From: Ulvibacter antarcticus
GTDB taxonomy: Bacteria > Bacteroidota > Bacteroidia > Flavobacteriales > Flavobacteriaceae
Direction of reading: 5' to 3'
NCBI RefSeq assembly: GCF_003688405.1
Contig: NZ_REFC01000011.1
Span: 744,001-808,000, forward strand
Length of the DNA stretch: 64,000 nt
The notes under the pieces were generated by a model. It did no database searches. It worked only from the letters and a program-made list of their open reading frames with translations, and had not been told where the DNA came from. Below, piece after piece: positions 34,677 through 43,900 of the stretch. A program made the translations under genes and the position numbers. The stretch's first letter is position 1. Each line of letters starts with the position of its first letter.

Positions 34677-35975
34677 ATGCAGCTTAAAAATTTCGTCGAA
34701 GAGTTACAATGGAGAGGAATGGTACACGATGTGATGCCCGAAACAGAGGAGCATCTTATGGAACAAATGCGCTCCGCCTATATTGGCTTCGATCCTACTG
34801 CAGACTCATTGCATATTGGAAATTTGGTACCTATAATGTTGCTTTCTTTTTATCAACGTTGTGGCCACAGACCTGTAGCACTTGTAGGGGGAGCAACCGG
34901 AATGATAGGGGATCCTTCGGGCAAATCTTCAGAACGAAATTTATTGGATGAAGCTACTTTGCGTCACAATCAGGAGTGTGTGCGTACCCAGCTATCGCAG
35001 TTCTTAGACTTTACTTCCGGCGCGAAAAATGAGGCCGTAATGGTTAATAATTATGACTGGATGAAGGAATTCTCTTTTCTGGATTTTATTCGTGATGTTG
35101 GGAAACATATTACCGTGAATTATATGATGGCAAAGGATTCTGTGAAGAGCAGACTTACAGGAGATAATGTAGATGGAATGTCTTTTACTGAGTTTACTTA
35201 CCAAATGGTGCAGGGCTACGATTTTCTGCATTTGTACAAAAACCTGGATTGCACCCTCCAAATGGGGGGAAGTGACCAATGGGGGAACATCACCACGGGA
35301 ACCGAATTAATTCGCCGTATTGGTGGTGGCAAAGGCTATGCGCTAACCTGTCCATTGATAACCAAGAGTGACGGAAGTAAGTTCGGAAAGAGCGAAGGTG
35401 GTAATGTATGGCTGGATGCAAAAAGGACATCGCCATATAAATTTTACCAATACTGGCTGAATTCGAGCGATGATGATGCTGAAAAATATATTAAAATATT
35501 TACGTTTTTAGACAAACAAACGATCGATGGTCTTGTAGCTGAGCATCAAGAAGCGCCACATATAAGAGTGCTTCAGAAGCGTTTGGCGAAAGAAGTTACC
35601 ACCACAGTACATGGGGAGGAAGCTTATGAAAAAGCAGTAAAAGCTTCAGAGATATTATTCGGAAAATCCACTTCCGAAGATCTAAAAATGTTGGATGAAC
35701 AAACTTTTCTAGATGTTTTCGAAGGTGTGCCACAATCGGAATTATCCAAATCTGAATTGGAAAACGGACTTGATATCATAGCGGCATTAGCAGAGAAAAC
35801 GGGTTTTTTAAAATCAAACGGTGAAGCGAGACGCGCTTTAAAGGAAAATTCTATTTCTGTAAATCGAGAGAAAGTTTCGGAAGGACATTCCTTAACCGCG
35901 TCAGACTTGATTAACAATCGTTTCGTACTTCTACAAAGAGGAAAGAAAAACTATTTTATACTAGAGGTAAAATAA
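34677..35975 (+). CDS. tyrS: Tyrosyl-tRNA synthetase
   Basis: This 432-residue class I enzyme has the HIGH-type motif [19 protein letters not shown] near residue 40. [13 protein letters not shown] near residue 237 is the KMSKS equivalent. A C-terminal S4-like RNA-binding segment reads [20 protein letters not shown]. It charges tRNA-Tyr. The length is normal. It is divergent from the epimerase gene and is followed by a terminator hairpin whose T-run favours the opposite strand. Confidence 0.98.
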   Translation: MQLKNFVEELQWRGMVHDVMPETEEHLMEQMRSAYIGFDPTADSLHIGNLVPIMLLSFYQRCGHRPVALVGGATGMIGDPSGKSSERNLLDEATLRHNQECVRTQLSQFLDFTSGAKNEAVMVNNYDWMKEFSFLDFIRDVGKHITVNYMMAKDSVKSRLTGDNVDGMSFTEFTYQMVQGYDFLHLYKNLDCTLQMGGSDQWGNITTGTELIRRIGGGKGYALTCPLITKSDGSKFGKSEGGNVWLDAKRTSPYKFYQYWLNSSDDDAEKYIKIFTFLDKQTIDGLVAEHQEAPHIRVLQKRLAKEVTTTVHGEEAYEKAVKASEILFGKSTSEDLKMLDEQTFLDVFEGVPQSELSKSELENGLDIIAALAEKTGFLKSNGEARRALKENSISVNREKVSEGHSLTASDLINNRFVLLQRGKKNYFILEVK

Positions 35976-35991
35976 TATTAGATACAACTCA

Positions 35992-36033
35992 AAAAAAAGA
36001 AATCCCCGATAAACTTACGAATCGGGGATTTCT
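35992..36033 (-). terminator. Intrinsic terminator for the minus-strand YHS operon
   Basis: The perfect 13-bp stem AGAAATCCCCGAT / ATCGGGGATTTCT (35998-36010 and 36021-36033) has a 10-base loop. On the minus strand it is followed by seven T residues, so it ends the operon that stops at 36072. It may also cap tyrS transcripts. Confidence 0.9.
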
Positions 36034-36071
36034 CAATAACCAACCAAACTATGAACAGGGTCTTAACATCC

Positions 36072-36512
36072 CTAGTTCAATAGTGCTTTCCAATTGGTGT
36101 CGGCTTTTTCTTTCATCATAGCCGATCCTTCTTTATTCCATTTTTTGAGGGTGTTTGCACCCCAGCTGTTGTAAAATAAATACAGCTTACCATCGATAAT
36201 TTTATATGTTTTGGGGTTGATTCCTACTTTTTTTCCATCATCGGCTATGGCATAAGCACAATAGCCACCATACGCTGGAATATACATTTCCGGGTTTTTT
36301 AAAAACGCAGCTTGATTTGATTCACTGGAGAATTTATACTTTACACCCTGATAATCTGAAATGTAATTTTCATTACCTTCCATCGCACCATCATTATAGT
36401 ACGCCACGACATCATAGCCTTCGGCAGCAAATCCATCTTTTAGATGTACGTCTTGTTGCGAAAACAAAGAAGCACTGAGAAAAAGAAATATTATAGTCGT
36501 AACTAACTTCAT
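36072..36512 (-). CDS. Secreted YHS domain protein
   Basis: This 146-residue protein has a signal peptide (MKLVTTIIFLFLSASLFSQQ) and a YHS-type domain: GFAAEGYDVVAYYNDGAMEG, VKYKFSSESNQAAFLKNPEM, then YIPAYGGYCAYAI. YHS domains often accompany metal-handling proteins, but the Cys/His set here is minimal. It is the last gene of the LuxE-like / transglutaminase-like / DUF350 run, 44 bases after DUF350. It is followed by a strong terminator. Confidence 0.85.
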   Translation of the reverse strand: MKLVTTIIFLFLSASLFSQQDVHLKDGFAAEGYDVVAYYNDGAMEGNENYISDYQGVKYKFSSESNQAAFLKNPEMYIPAYGGYCAYAIADDGKKVGINPKTYKIIDGKLYLFYNSWGANTLKKWNKEGSAMMKEKADTNWKALLN

Positions 36513-36556
36513 GACAAACTGTTTAGAACAACTAAGTCGGAAAATTTACTAATTAC

Positions 36557-37072
36557 TTACAGATAGTTTGTCACCTCGGGATACGGTACCATAGAACTTA
36601 CTAATAAGGCAATCCCGTCTTTAATAATTAAGGTGATGCTTATTAAAATAGCGACTACTAAAATCGCTACAGAAGTGTTGTTTTGCTGAATTTCCCTGAA
36701 TTCGTTGACCCGTTTTGTAAGCATGGAAAAAAGTAAAAATACAGCTGCGTTGATAAGGATTGCAGCCACAAAGCCGATAAACAAATACAAGCCTGAATAT
36801 TTTACAATGGACATGGCATTGATAGTTTCTTCATGAGTGGCAGCAATACGAATTACATTGGTAATCGAAGGCAAAATTTCACTCAGGATAATTCCTGTGG
36901 ATAGAATTACGCCGGAAATAAAAATAGTCACCGCGAGATTATCGTGCGTGAGGTCGTCTTTCTTAAAAAAGAGTAATTTTAGAATTTTATATGAAATGAA
37001 TAAGATCACTACTGTGGCAATGATGGATATAATTATTTCCAGAAGCGCGAGGGTAAAAAGTTGTGTATTCAT
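36557..37072 (-). CDS. DUF350 family membrane protein
   Basis: This 171-residue protein has about four to five hydrophobic helices. The DUF350 pattern shows in VTIFISGVILSTGIILSEIL near residue 50 and a second similar half (SVAILVVAILISITLIIKDG). DUF350 proteins occur near polyamine, ATP-grasp and transglutaminase-like genes in other bacteria, which suits the neighbour here. The gene lies 7 bases after the transglutaminase-like gene and 44 bases before the YHS gene, so co-transcription is likely. The function is unknown. Confidence 0.87.
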   Translation of the reverse strand: MNTQLFTLALLEIIISIIATVVILFISYKILKLLFFKKDDLTHDNLAVTIFISGVILSTGIILSEILPSITNVIRIAATHEETINAMSIVKYSGLYLFIGFVAAILINAAVFLLFSMLTKRVNEFREIQQNNTSVAILVVAILISITLIIKDGIALLVSSMVPYPEVTNYL

Positions 37073-37079
37073 AAGTTCA

Positions 37080-38117
37080 TTATTTGCTGGTTAATACAAT
37101 ATTCCAGTGGGTTAAATTGTTAAAATTAGAAGGTAATACACCTGCTTGGTAATATTTGGCTGTGGTTTCCCATACTACATATTTTTTTCCTCGGAAAAGT
37201 TTTGATTTCCCTGTAGATGGAAGATTGATTCCGATTATAGAGTGCTTATAAAAATCACTGTTTAAAATGGCGACATCATAATTAAAATGGTTAAGGATCG
37301 AATAAATAAGTGCCGTTCTAGTGTCGCAATCTCCTTTCAAACTTTGTATAAATGAGACCGGATTCTGAATTCCGAATAAGACATTACCCACACAGCAATC
37401 GGGACATTTTTCCAGAATATCGCGAATTGAGGACTCATAGTAATCTGCCGGAAGACATTCTTCCTGGAACACAAAAGAATACGGAATGTCTTGAATGCAG
37501 CTCACTACCATCTCTGCAAATTCCATCTTGTTGAGTTGTTTCGCTGAGTTGATATCACTAAATGTTTTCATTACCAAATCTAACGCCGGACCATCGGTAG
37601 TATCTAAATGCTGATAAAGATTACCCCAGAAATTCCCACTTGGAGGAGGAATATAATTTTTCAGTTGGTCTTTTAAGCTGAAATAATCCGCTTGTCGAAC
37701 GGTTAAGGGGCCGTTAAATCTATTTCCATAATTATCTGTCCAGTTTCGATTGCTGGTAAACACGGCTATAGTGTCATTCGCTTCTAAAATAATATCATGA
37801 GTCACGGTTTCTTCCGAAGAAAATTCAGGGCGATCGATTTCGAAATTAGTAATCAGATTTAGTAAATATCCACCTAGTAGTTTTATTCCGAAGAAAACAA
37901 TGAAAAGTACAATTCCATGCCTAAAAAGCATTCGTAAGGGCGGTTTTCCTAAAAAGAGCGATGTAAGTATAAGTGAGAAAATGATTACGAAAATGAGTAG
38001 GAAAGTATCCGGTAGATCGATGATCGATTTTATCACTCCAAATCCAATGACGGTGATAACAATGGTGATAAATGTCCACAGACATCCATCGCTATTTGTC
38101 ATTCGTTTTTGATTCAT
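37080..38117 (-). CDS. Membrane protein with transglutaminase-like C-terminal domain
   Basis: This 345-residue protein has three N-terminal hydrophobic helices within residues 12-85. A periplasmic part with the transglutaminase-like core follows. GDCDTRTALIYSILNHFNYD near residue 265 has the catalytic-type Cys, YKHSIIGINL about 30 residues later has the His, and YVVWETTAKYY follows with Glu where Asp is usual. Further Cys residues (KCPDCC) precede the core. It may be an amidase or crosslinking-type enzyme acting outside the membrane, but activity is unproven. Its start overlaps the LuxE-like stop by one base, so the two are coupled. Confidence 0.72.
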   Translation of the reverse strand: MNQKRMTNSDGCLWTFITIVITVIGFGVIKSIIDLPDTFLLIFVIIFSLILTSLFLGKPPLRMLFRHGIVLFIVFFGIKLLGGYLLNLITNFEIDRPEFSSEETVTHDIILEANDTIAVFTSNRNWTDNYGNRFNGPLTVRQADYFSLKDQLKNYIPPPSGNFWGNLYQHLDTTDGPALDLVMKTFSDINSAKQLNKMEFAEMVVSCIQDIPYSFVFQEECLPADYYESSIRDILEKCPDCCVGNVLFGIQNPVSFIQSLKGDCDTRTALIYSILNHFNYDVAILNSDFYKHSIIGINLPSTGKSKLFRGKKYVVWETTAKYYQAGVLPSNFNNLTHWNIVLTSK

Positions 38118-39091
38118 TAGAGCACCATTAAATTACAACCGCGAACATCGCTGTTGTCAAATCTACCTAAAATTTCGAAACTTCCATTCGCATGAGTTTT
38201 CCCTAGATCCTGAGTGGCAATAAACGAGCAGGAATAAAGATTGGCGAGATCAATTACATTAATTCCGCCGTTTCTTCCGTTAATTAAGGTGAGTGGATCT
38301 TCGGTGTCGCGGGTAAGGATTTTCATCCATGGCGGACAAGTAAAAAGACCATTTCCTTTGGAATATGCCTGCGAAAGTAATTCGGTCATACCGTATTCGC
38401 CGTGTATTTGTGATACACCAAATCCGGATTTTAGTATGTCGTGCAACTCTTCCTTTACCATTTCCCGTCGTTTTCCTTTCATACCACCGGTTTCCATAAT
38501 GATGGTGTTTTTTAGCTTAAAAGACTGCTTCTCGATGATATCCAGCAAAGCGTATGAAACTCCTAAAAGAATCGTTTTTTGACCACTGCTATCGAGTTCT
38601 GTGACAGTTTTAATTAGCGCGTCGTAATTATTAAGGTAAAATCCGCTATAAGGGTGTTTACTCGCCTTTATAAGGTGCTCGGCCATATAGACAAGCGAAG
38701 AACCATCTCTCTCCAAATAGGACGGGAGAAGTGCAAGAATGACATATTCTGAAGGGTCGCCGTATGTATTTTTAAATGCTTCGGAAAAACTTTTCCGATA
38801 GAGACCAAGGTCGGCAACATGATGTTTACTAGTTATGCTTCCGGTGGTTCCGCTACTGGTGAAAGTTACTTCTGAAGTCTTTTCCGAAGCTATCACCTTT
38901 TGGCTTTTAAAGAACTGAATGGGTAAGAAAGGAATATCTTTAGTTCGATGAATTTTTGAAGGCTTCTTTTTTAAAAGATCGCAATATTGGCGGTAGACAA
39001 AGGTATTATTGTATTGAAACCTAAAAACCTCCAAAGCCCGTTTTTCAAAATCTTCGGAAGAAGCAATCGTAAAAATATCATGTTCCAGCAT
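38117..39091 (-). CDS. LuxE-like acyl transferase/acyl-protein synthetase
   Basis: This 324-residue protein has the ANL-type phosphate loop FTSSGTTGSITSKHHV near residue 72. The LuxE-family segments IPFLPIQFFKSQKVIA, GVSYALLDIIE and HGEYGMTELLSQAYSKGNG follow. LuxE-type enzymes activate fatty acids as acyl-AMP and pass them to a protein, but here no luxCDAB genes are present. It leads a four-gene minus-strand operon with a transglutaminase-like protein, DUF350 and YHS. The acyl acceptor is unknown. Confidence 0.85.
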   Translation of the reverse strand: MLEHDIFTIASSEDFEKRALEVFRFQYNNTFVYRQYCDLLKKKPSKIHRTKDIPFLPIQFFKSQKVIASEKTSEVTFTSSGTTGSITSKHHVADLGLYRKSFSEAFKNTYGDPSEYVILALLPSYLERDGSSLVYMAEHLIKASKHPYSGFYLNNYDALIKTVTELDSSGQKTILLGVSYALLDIIEKQSFKLKNTIIMETGGMKGKRREMVKEELHDILKSGFGVSQIHGEYGMTELLSQAYSKGNGLFTCPPWMKILTRDTEDPLTLINGRNGGINVIDLANLYSCSFIATQDLGKTHANGSFEILGRFDNSDVRGCNLMVL

Positions 39092-39127
39092 GGGGGTATT
39101 TCAGAAAAAGTAATTCAAAAATAAGCA

Positions 39128-39161
39128 ATAAAAAAAAGCTTCTGCAAAAAACAGAAGCTTT
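39128..39161 (-). terminator. Intrinsic terminator for the minus-strand T9SS protein gene
   Basis: The perfect 10-bp stem AAAGCTTCTG / CAGAAGCTTT (39135-39144 and 39152-39161) has a 7-base loop. On the minus strand it runs into a T tract, just after the stop at 39185. Confidence 0.9.
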
Positions 39162-39184
39162 AATAAATTGTATAAAAAGTAAGA

Positions 39185-40126
39185 TTACTTAACGACCAAT
39201 TTTTTAGTCATAGAAGTATTTCCTTGAGAGATCTTCACGATATAGATACCGCTGTTAAGGTCTGATATATCTAATCTGTCACCAGTTAAAGTAGTACTGA
39301 TAACTTGCTTTCCTAAAACATCATAAACAGCCACATTTTTAGCACCTGAAGTTGTTGAAGAAATATTTACATAGCCTCTAGTCGCAGGATTTGGAAACAT
39401 AGAAAATTGATCCTGAGCGAAATCCTGAGTACCAATTAACTGATCGAATACGATATTATCTAGATAGATAGCCTCCACTCCAGCGTTGATTCTAGCTTCT
39501 ACAACAAGTTGAACGGTTGCACCGCCAAGAGTAGAAAGATCTACGTTTGCATTATTCCAAAAACCTTGAATCGCCAAGTCATTAATGTCACTTCCGGTAG
39601 TATTAAGAATGTCGATTTCTGTAGTATTGGTAAGGTCTTTAAGGTAGATTCTAAATCTGTCTGAACCAGATTCATTAACAGTTCCGTCACCTTCATATCC
39701 TGTGTCAGCGATGAAGTAATCCATAGTCAGGGTAATTACTCCTGTAGCTCCTGTATCGATAGCATCGAATTCTAAGATATAGTTACCATCGGCATCACTA
39801 ATTTGATAACCTTGCGTACCATCTGTGTAAGGATCTGTTGCTGTAGGAGCAAAATCGGTAACTCCAACAAAATCTCCATCGGTAAGTCCTGAACCGGGAG
39901 TGTCGTAAGGTGTATATGAAGCATTGTATCCAATTTCGCCTGAAGTTGCGGCAAAATCAACAAATGGTTCATCTGTGTTATTAATCAAGTCATGTGCTAC
40001 ATTGGCGTCCCCGGTGTCAACATATTGGATAGTAAAAACTCCAGGTTCTTCAAAACTAGTACCTATTTGTGCAAAAGTTGTTGCGGCCATAAAAAAGGCA
40101 ACAATTGTAGTAATTTTTTTCATCAT
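39185..40126 (-). CDS. T9SS-secreted protein of unknown function
   Basis: This 313-residue protein has a signal peptide (MMKKITTIVAFFMAATTFAQ). A beta-rich Thr/Gly/Asp-rich domain of about 200 residues contains LEFDAIDTGATGVITLTMDY and VQLVVEARINAGVEAIYLDN. A T9SS C-terminal sorting domain follows, starting at MFPNPATRGYVNISS and ending in KLVVK. The middle part looks like a jelly-roll or carbohydrate-binding-type domain, but I do not recognise it. It should be exported across the outer membrane and then released or anchored. It stands alone with its own promoter and terminator. Confidence 0.83.
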   Translation of the reverse strand: MMKKITTIVAFFMAATTFAQIGTSFEEPGVFTIQYVDTGDANVAHDLINNTDEPFVDFAATSGEIGYNASYTPYDTPGSGLTDGDFVGVTDFAPTATDPYTDGTQGYQISDADGNYILEFDAIDTGATGVITLTMDYFIADTGYEGDGTVNESGSDRFRIYLKDLTNTTEIDILNTTGSDINDLAIQGFWNNANVDLSTLGGATVQLVVEARINAGVEAIYLDNIVFDQLIGTQDFAQDQFSMFPNPATRGYVNISSTTSGAKNVAVYDVLGKQVISTTLTGDRLDISDLNSGIYIVKISQGNTSMTKKLVVK

Positions 40127-40149
40127 AAGGTGTTTCTTAAATTAATGTG

Positions 40150-40157
40150 CAAAGATA
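40150..40157 (-). promoter_or_regulatory. -7 box TATCTTTG for the T9SS protein gene
   Basis: This is an exact TAnnTTTG match on the minus strand, 23 bases upstream of the start at 40126. Confidence 0.55.
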
Positions 40158-40344
40158 CATAATTCTAGATGCAATAGTGAGTAAAAGATTATTTTTGAAA
40201 AGGTTTAACAATTAAATAATATCCTACCGGTTTTATCAATTAACAAGCCACATAATGTTACCTAATCGTTAACAATTGTATGTGCTCTTTAAGGTAAAGA
40301 GTATTTAGTGTTATCTTTAGACCTTTGAAATTAGATCATTATTT

Positions 40345-41028
40345 ATGAAGAAGAAGGATATTAGAATTTTACTAGTTGATGATGAGCCGGATATATTGGA
40401 AATAGTAGGATATAACCTGTCTTCGGAAGGTTATGAGGTCTTTACTGCGGCTAATGGAATAAAGGCGATAAGCGCTGCAAAAAAACATTTGCCACATCTT
40501 ATAATTCTCGATGTAATGATGCCTGAAATGGATGGGATTGAAGCTTGTGAGAAGATTAGAAAGGTGCCCGAACTATCCCAAACTATCATTACCTTCTTAA
40601 CGGCAAGAGGAGAAGATTACTCGCAATTAGCTGGCTTTGAGGCAGGTGCCGATGACTATATTACAAAACCTATTAAACCTAAAGTATTATTGAGTAAGGT
40701 GAAAGCTTTATTGAGACGATACAAAGAATCACACGATGAACAAGGATTAGTGAAACTTGGAGACCTTATAATAAATAGGGAAGAATATAAAATATCCATT
40801 GGTAAAAAAGAACTCGTTCTGCCACGAAAAGAATTCGAATTATTATCGCTCTTAGCTTCGAAACCAGGTAAAGTATTTAAAAGAGAGGATATCCTAGATA
40901 AAGTATGGGGAAATGAAGTCATTGTTGGCGGAAGAACTATAGACGTACATATTCGTAAATTACGTGAGAAGATAGGTGATACTAAATTTAAAACAATAAA
41001 AGGAGTTGGATATAAATTTGTCCTGTAA
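40345..41028 (+). CDS. OmpR/PhoB-family response regulator
   Basis: This 227-residue protein has a receiver domain (DDEPDIL at the acidic pocket, phosphoacceptor Asp in LIILDVMMPEMDG near residue 56). The C-terminal winged helix is of OmpR type (RTIDVHIRKLREKIGD, FKTIKGVGYKFVL). It is coupled to the kinase downstream by a one-base overlap, so the two form one two-component system. The sequence is closest to PhoB-like regulators; phosphate sensing is plausible but not shown here, since no pst or phoU genes are nearby. Confidence 0.93.
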   Translation: MKKKDIRILLVDDEPDILEIVGYNLSSEGYEVFTAANGIKAISAAKKHLPHLIILDVMMPEMDGIEACEKIRKVPELSQTIITFLTARGEDYSQLAGFEAGADDYITKPIKPKVLLSKVKALLRRYKESHDEQGLVKLGDLIINREEYKISIGKKELVLPRKEFELLSLLASKPGKVFKREDILDKVWGNEVIVGGRTIDVHIRKLREKIGDTKFKTIKGVGYKFVL

Positions 41029-42071
41029 TGGCTACCGATTTTAAAAAGACATATAAATTTGCAGGATATACTTCATCCTATATCACTACTTTTTTAACAC
41101 TCGTAATGGGTGTTTTTTTTTATTATAATCAAACAATTAGTTATTGGTATTTACTTGCGTTTGCAATAATTTGTTATCTTATTTGTTTTTTTATTATTCA
41201 AAGTAGGGTTGAAAATTTTATCTACAAACGAATTCAGAAAATTTACGATGATCTTACCTTATTAGAGGCGACAAGCTTTAGTAAACAGCAAATTACCACA
41301 GATATGGAAACGCTAACTAAAGAAGTGGAGCGTTTTGCACAGAATAAGAAATTGGAGATCGAGTCCCTTAAAGGACAGGAAATGTATCGTAAGGAGTTTT
41401 TAGGGAACGTTTCACACGAACTTAAAACACCACTTTTTACAGTTCAGGGCTATATTGAAACACTTTTAGATGGTGCCATGAACGATAAAGCCGTACGCAA
41501 AAATTACTTGCAAAGAGCTGGAAAAGGAGTTGACAGATTAATTCATATCATCAAGGATCTGGACATGATATCCAAATTGGAAGCAGGGAACCTGGCGATC
41601 GAACCGAAACGCTTTAATATTATCGAATTGGTTCAAAACACCATGGATCAATTGGAGATGAAAGCCGAGAAGAAGAATATTCAACTTACGTTCGATATTA
41701 TCTATAAGGATAGCATCTTTGTGAAGGCCGATCCCGAACGCATCCAGCAGGTGTTGCTAAATTTAATGGTAAATTCTATCAAATACGGTAAGTATGGTGG
41801 TACAACCGAAGTGAGTATCGAAGATCTTATAAAAAATAAGGTGATTATAAGAGTGACCGATAATGGCGAAGGGATTCAAAAGGAGAATATCCAACGTCTG
41901 TTCGAACGTTTTTACCGAGTAGATAAAACCGGATCTCGAAAAGAAGGAGGAAGTGGATTAGGACTTTCTATCGTAAAACACATTATGGATGCTCATGGTG
42001 AAAAGATCTATGTCGAAAGTCAGATTGGGATTGGATCCGAATTCTCATTTACCCTCGAAAAGGCGAAATAA
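41028..42071 (+). CDS. PhoR-like sensor histidine kinase
   Basis: This 347-residue protein has two closely spaced N-terminal transmembrane helices (residues about 13-32 and 37-56) with almost no periplasmic sensor, as in short PhoR-type kinases. The H-box is NVSHELKTPLFTVQGYIETL near residue 128, and the N-box is NLMVNSIKYG. Lid motifs are DNGEGIQKENIQRLFERFYR and GSGLGLSIVKHIMDAHG. It is co-translated with the response regulator upstream. The 3' end overlaps the convergent glycosyltransferase gene by 27 bases. Confidence 0.93.
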   Translation: MATDFKKTYKFAGYTSSYITTFLTLVMGVFFYYNQTISYWYLLAFAIICYLICFFIIQSRVENFIYKRIQKIYDDLTLLEATSFSKQQITTDMETLTKEVERFAQNKKLEIESLKGQEMYRKEFLGNVSHELKTPLFTVQGYIETLLDGAMNDKAVRKNYLQRAGKGVDRLIHIIKDLDMISKLEAGNLAIEPKRFNIIELVQNTMDQLEMKAEKKNIQLTFDIIYKDSIFVKADPERIQQVLLNLMVNSIKYGKYGGTTEVSIEDLIKNKVIIRVTDNGEGIQKENIQRLFERFYRVDKTGSRKEGGSGLGLSIVKHIMDAHGEKIYVESQIGIGSEFSFTLEKAK

Positions 42072-43106
42072 GCTCGCAAAATCTGTAGTTGCTTTGAAAT
42101 CAGTTAAACCCTTGTATAGTTTTAGTTGTTCCAGCTTTTCTATCTTGAAATTTTCTTGATTACAGGAGGGCACGATTCCAGTCGATTTAAGTCGTTTGGC
42201 AAGATATTTTTGTTCGTATTGTCCCGGTGTAGGAATAAAGAATGCTTTTTTCTCTAAAACGGCTAAATCAAGAATAGTGGTATATCCAGAACGTGAGAGG
42301 ACTAATTCGCTTTCATTTATCGCAGTTTCAAGAGCTTCAGTTTGCATAAAATTTACCACGGTTATAGCATCTATAGTAGTTGTTTTTTGTTTATTTTCTA
42401 CTACACCCTGAATTAGTAAAATCCTTTTTTCAGAATTTTTAAACATATCTAAGAGTTTTATTTCCAGGATACCGCGTTGAGGTTCGGGACCTGATAGTAG
42501 AATTAAAATATCATTTTTAATGGGAAGCTGCTGTTTTTTAAATCTTGAAATCGGTCCAATGTATTTTAAATTGAGTTTGGATTTAGTTAAATGCCCAAGA
42601 CGACCGCTGAGATTTACCGGCTCATCGACATCGGGAACCCAACATTGGTCGTATTTTGCAATGATTTTCTGATGTATTTTACTTGTAAACCAGGTGGTGC
42701 GTCCGGTAAGAACATTAAGTTGATGTGTCATAAAAACGGAAGGGACTTCATTACTACGAATTCCCAATCGATTGTCACTTATTATACCTTGAATTTTCCC
42801 TTCGGAAACTAGTTTTTTTACTATTTTCTTTTCTGAAGTCATTGTTTTCTGAATGTTCGGAAGCTTCAGAATTAATTTCCACTTAAAATTTTTAGCCTTT
42901 TTTGTGTACGAAATGTTATAGGATGGTAATTCGACACTTTCTAAAGTTGGAAATTCTTTCCGAAGTAATAACAATGCCGTGCCGTCTGAAGCCAATAAAA
43001 CCTGATAACCATGATCAATCAACGCACGAATAATCGGAATGCAGCGGGTAGCGTGTCCCAGACCCCAATGCAGCGGTGCAACCAATATGGTTTTGGATTT
43101 TATCAT
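42045..43106 (-). CDS. MurG-like (GT-B) glycosyltransferase
   Basis: This 353-residue protein has the N-terminal GT-B pattern ILVAPLHWGLGHATRCIPII, with a Gly-rich donor-side loop. A C-terminal donor-binding half follows (ELVLSRSGYTTILDLAVLEK, then FFIPTPGQYEQKYLAKRLKS). These features match UDP-GlcNAc-type transferases of the MurG/DGDG-synthase class. Neither substrate is clear. The gene stands alone with its own -7 box, and its 3' end overlaps the PhoR-like gene by 27 bases. Confidence 0.85.
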   Translation of the reverse strand: MIKSKTILVAPLHWGLGHATRCIPIIRALIDHGYQVLLASDGTALLLLRKEFPTLESVELPSYNISYTKKAKNFKWKLILKLPNIQKTMTSEKKIVKKLVSEGKIQGIISDNRLGIRSNEVPSVFMTHQLNVLTGRTTWFTSKIHQKIIAKYDQCWVPDVDEPVNLSGRLGHLTKSKLNLKYIGPISRFKKQQLPIKNDILILLSGPEPQRGILEIKLLDMFKNSEKRILLIQGVVENKQKTTTIDAITVVNFMQTEALETAINESELVLSRSGYTTILDLAVLEKKAFFIPTPGQYEQKYLAKRLKSTGIVPSCNQENFKIEKLEQLKLYKGLTDFKATTDFASLFRLFEGK

Positions 43107-43125
43107 TAATTAGTTTTCAAGAAAA

Positions 43126-43133
43126 CAAAAGTA
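43126..43133 (-). promoter_or_regulatory. -7 box TACTTTTG for the glycosyltransferase gene
   Basis: This TAnnTTTG match on the minus strand lies 19 bases upstream of the start at 43106. Confidence 0.5.
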
Positions 43134-43186
43134 GTGATAATAGCTGCCTTATAATATTTCCTTAGTTTTACCAAAAATTTAAATTT

Positions 43187-43867
43187 GTGGGAAGTAAGAA
43201 TAAATTAAAGCGCTTTAAAGAGAACGAAACTTTCTCGAATGTCGTGCAGCCAACCCGCTTGGAAGCCGAAAACGACAGCCTGGATTTAAAGGGAAATTGG
43301 CGTAAGAATTTCTTTAAAAATAACAATCCGTTAGTGTTGGAATTAGGCTGCGGAAAAGGAGAATATTCGGTGGGACTGGCGCTAGCACATCCCGATAAGA
43401 ATTTTTTGGGGATCGACATTAAAGGAGCTCGATTCTGGAGAGGCGCTAAAACAGCACTTGAAGACGGACTCGATAATGTTGGGTTTCTTCGCACCCAAAT
43501 TGAACTTATCGACATGATGTTTGATGAGAATGAAGTAGATGAAATTTGGATCACTTTCCCCGATCCACAGATTAAATTTAAGCGAACAAAACATCGTCTT
43601 ACCAATATGGAATTTTTGGATAAGTATAAAAAAATTCTAAAACCTGACGGTGTGGTGCATCTTAAAACCGACAGCGAGTTTATGCATGGATACACACTCG
43701 GATTATTACATGGATTGGATGAGGACATCGAATATGCACATCATGACGTATACGGCAACTCTCATTCACCTAAGGATGTGACTCAAATTCAGACGTTTTA
43801 TGAAAAGCAGTATCTTGATGAAAACAAGAAAATCACTTACGTACGTTTTAAATTCCGTTATGAATAA
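43187..43867 (+). CDS. trmB: tRNA (guanine-N7-)-methyltransferase TrmB
   Basis: This 226-residue protein has the SAM-binding motif LELGCGKGEYSVGLALAHPD near residue 50. The TrmB signature ITFPDPQIKFKRTKHRLTN follows near residue 124. It methylates G46 in the variable loop of tRNAs. The start is a GTG giving MGSKNKLKRFKENE, which is the usual N-terminus in related bacteria, and no ATG fits. It is followed by the LysE exporter and the alkyltransferase-like gene on the same strand. Confidence 0.96.
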   Translation: MGSKNKLKRFKENETFSNVVQPTRLEAENDSLDLKGNWRKNFFKNNNPLVLELGCGKGEYSVGLALAHPDKNFLGIDIKGARFWRGAKTALEDGLDNVGFLRTQIELIDMMFDENEVDEIWITFPDPQIKFKRTKHRLTNMEFLDKYKKILKPDGVVHLKTDSEFMHGYTLGLLHGLDEDIEYAHHDVYGNSHSPKDVTQIQTFYEKQYLDENKKITYVRFKFRYE

Positions 43868-43900
43868 AATTGGTATATTCACATTCCGAACCAAGCTTTC

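Noticed and set aside
38117-39091. A bioluminescence (lux) operon
   Set aside because: Only a LuxE-like gene is present, with no luxA, luxB, luxC or luxD.
43180-43187. TAAATTTG as a promoter for trmB
   Set aside because: It overlaps the GTG start codon, so transcription would begin inside the gene.
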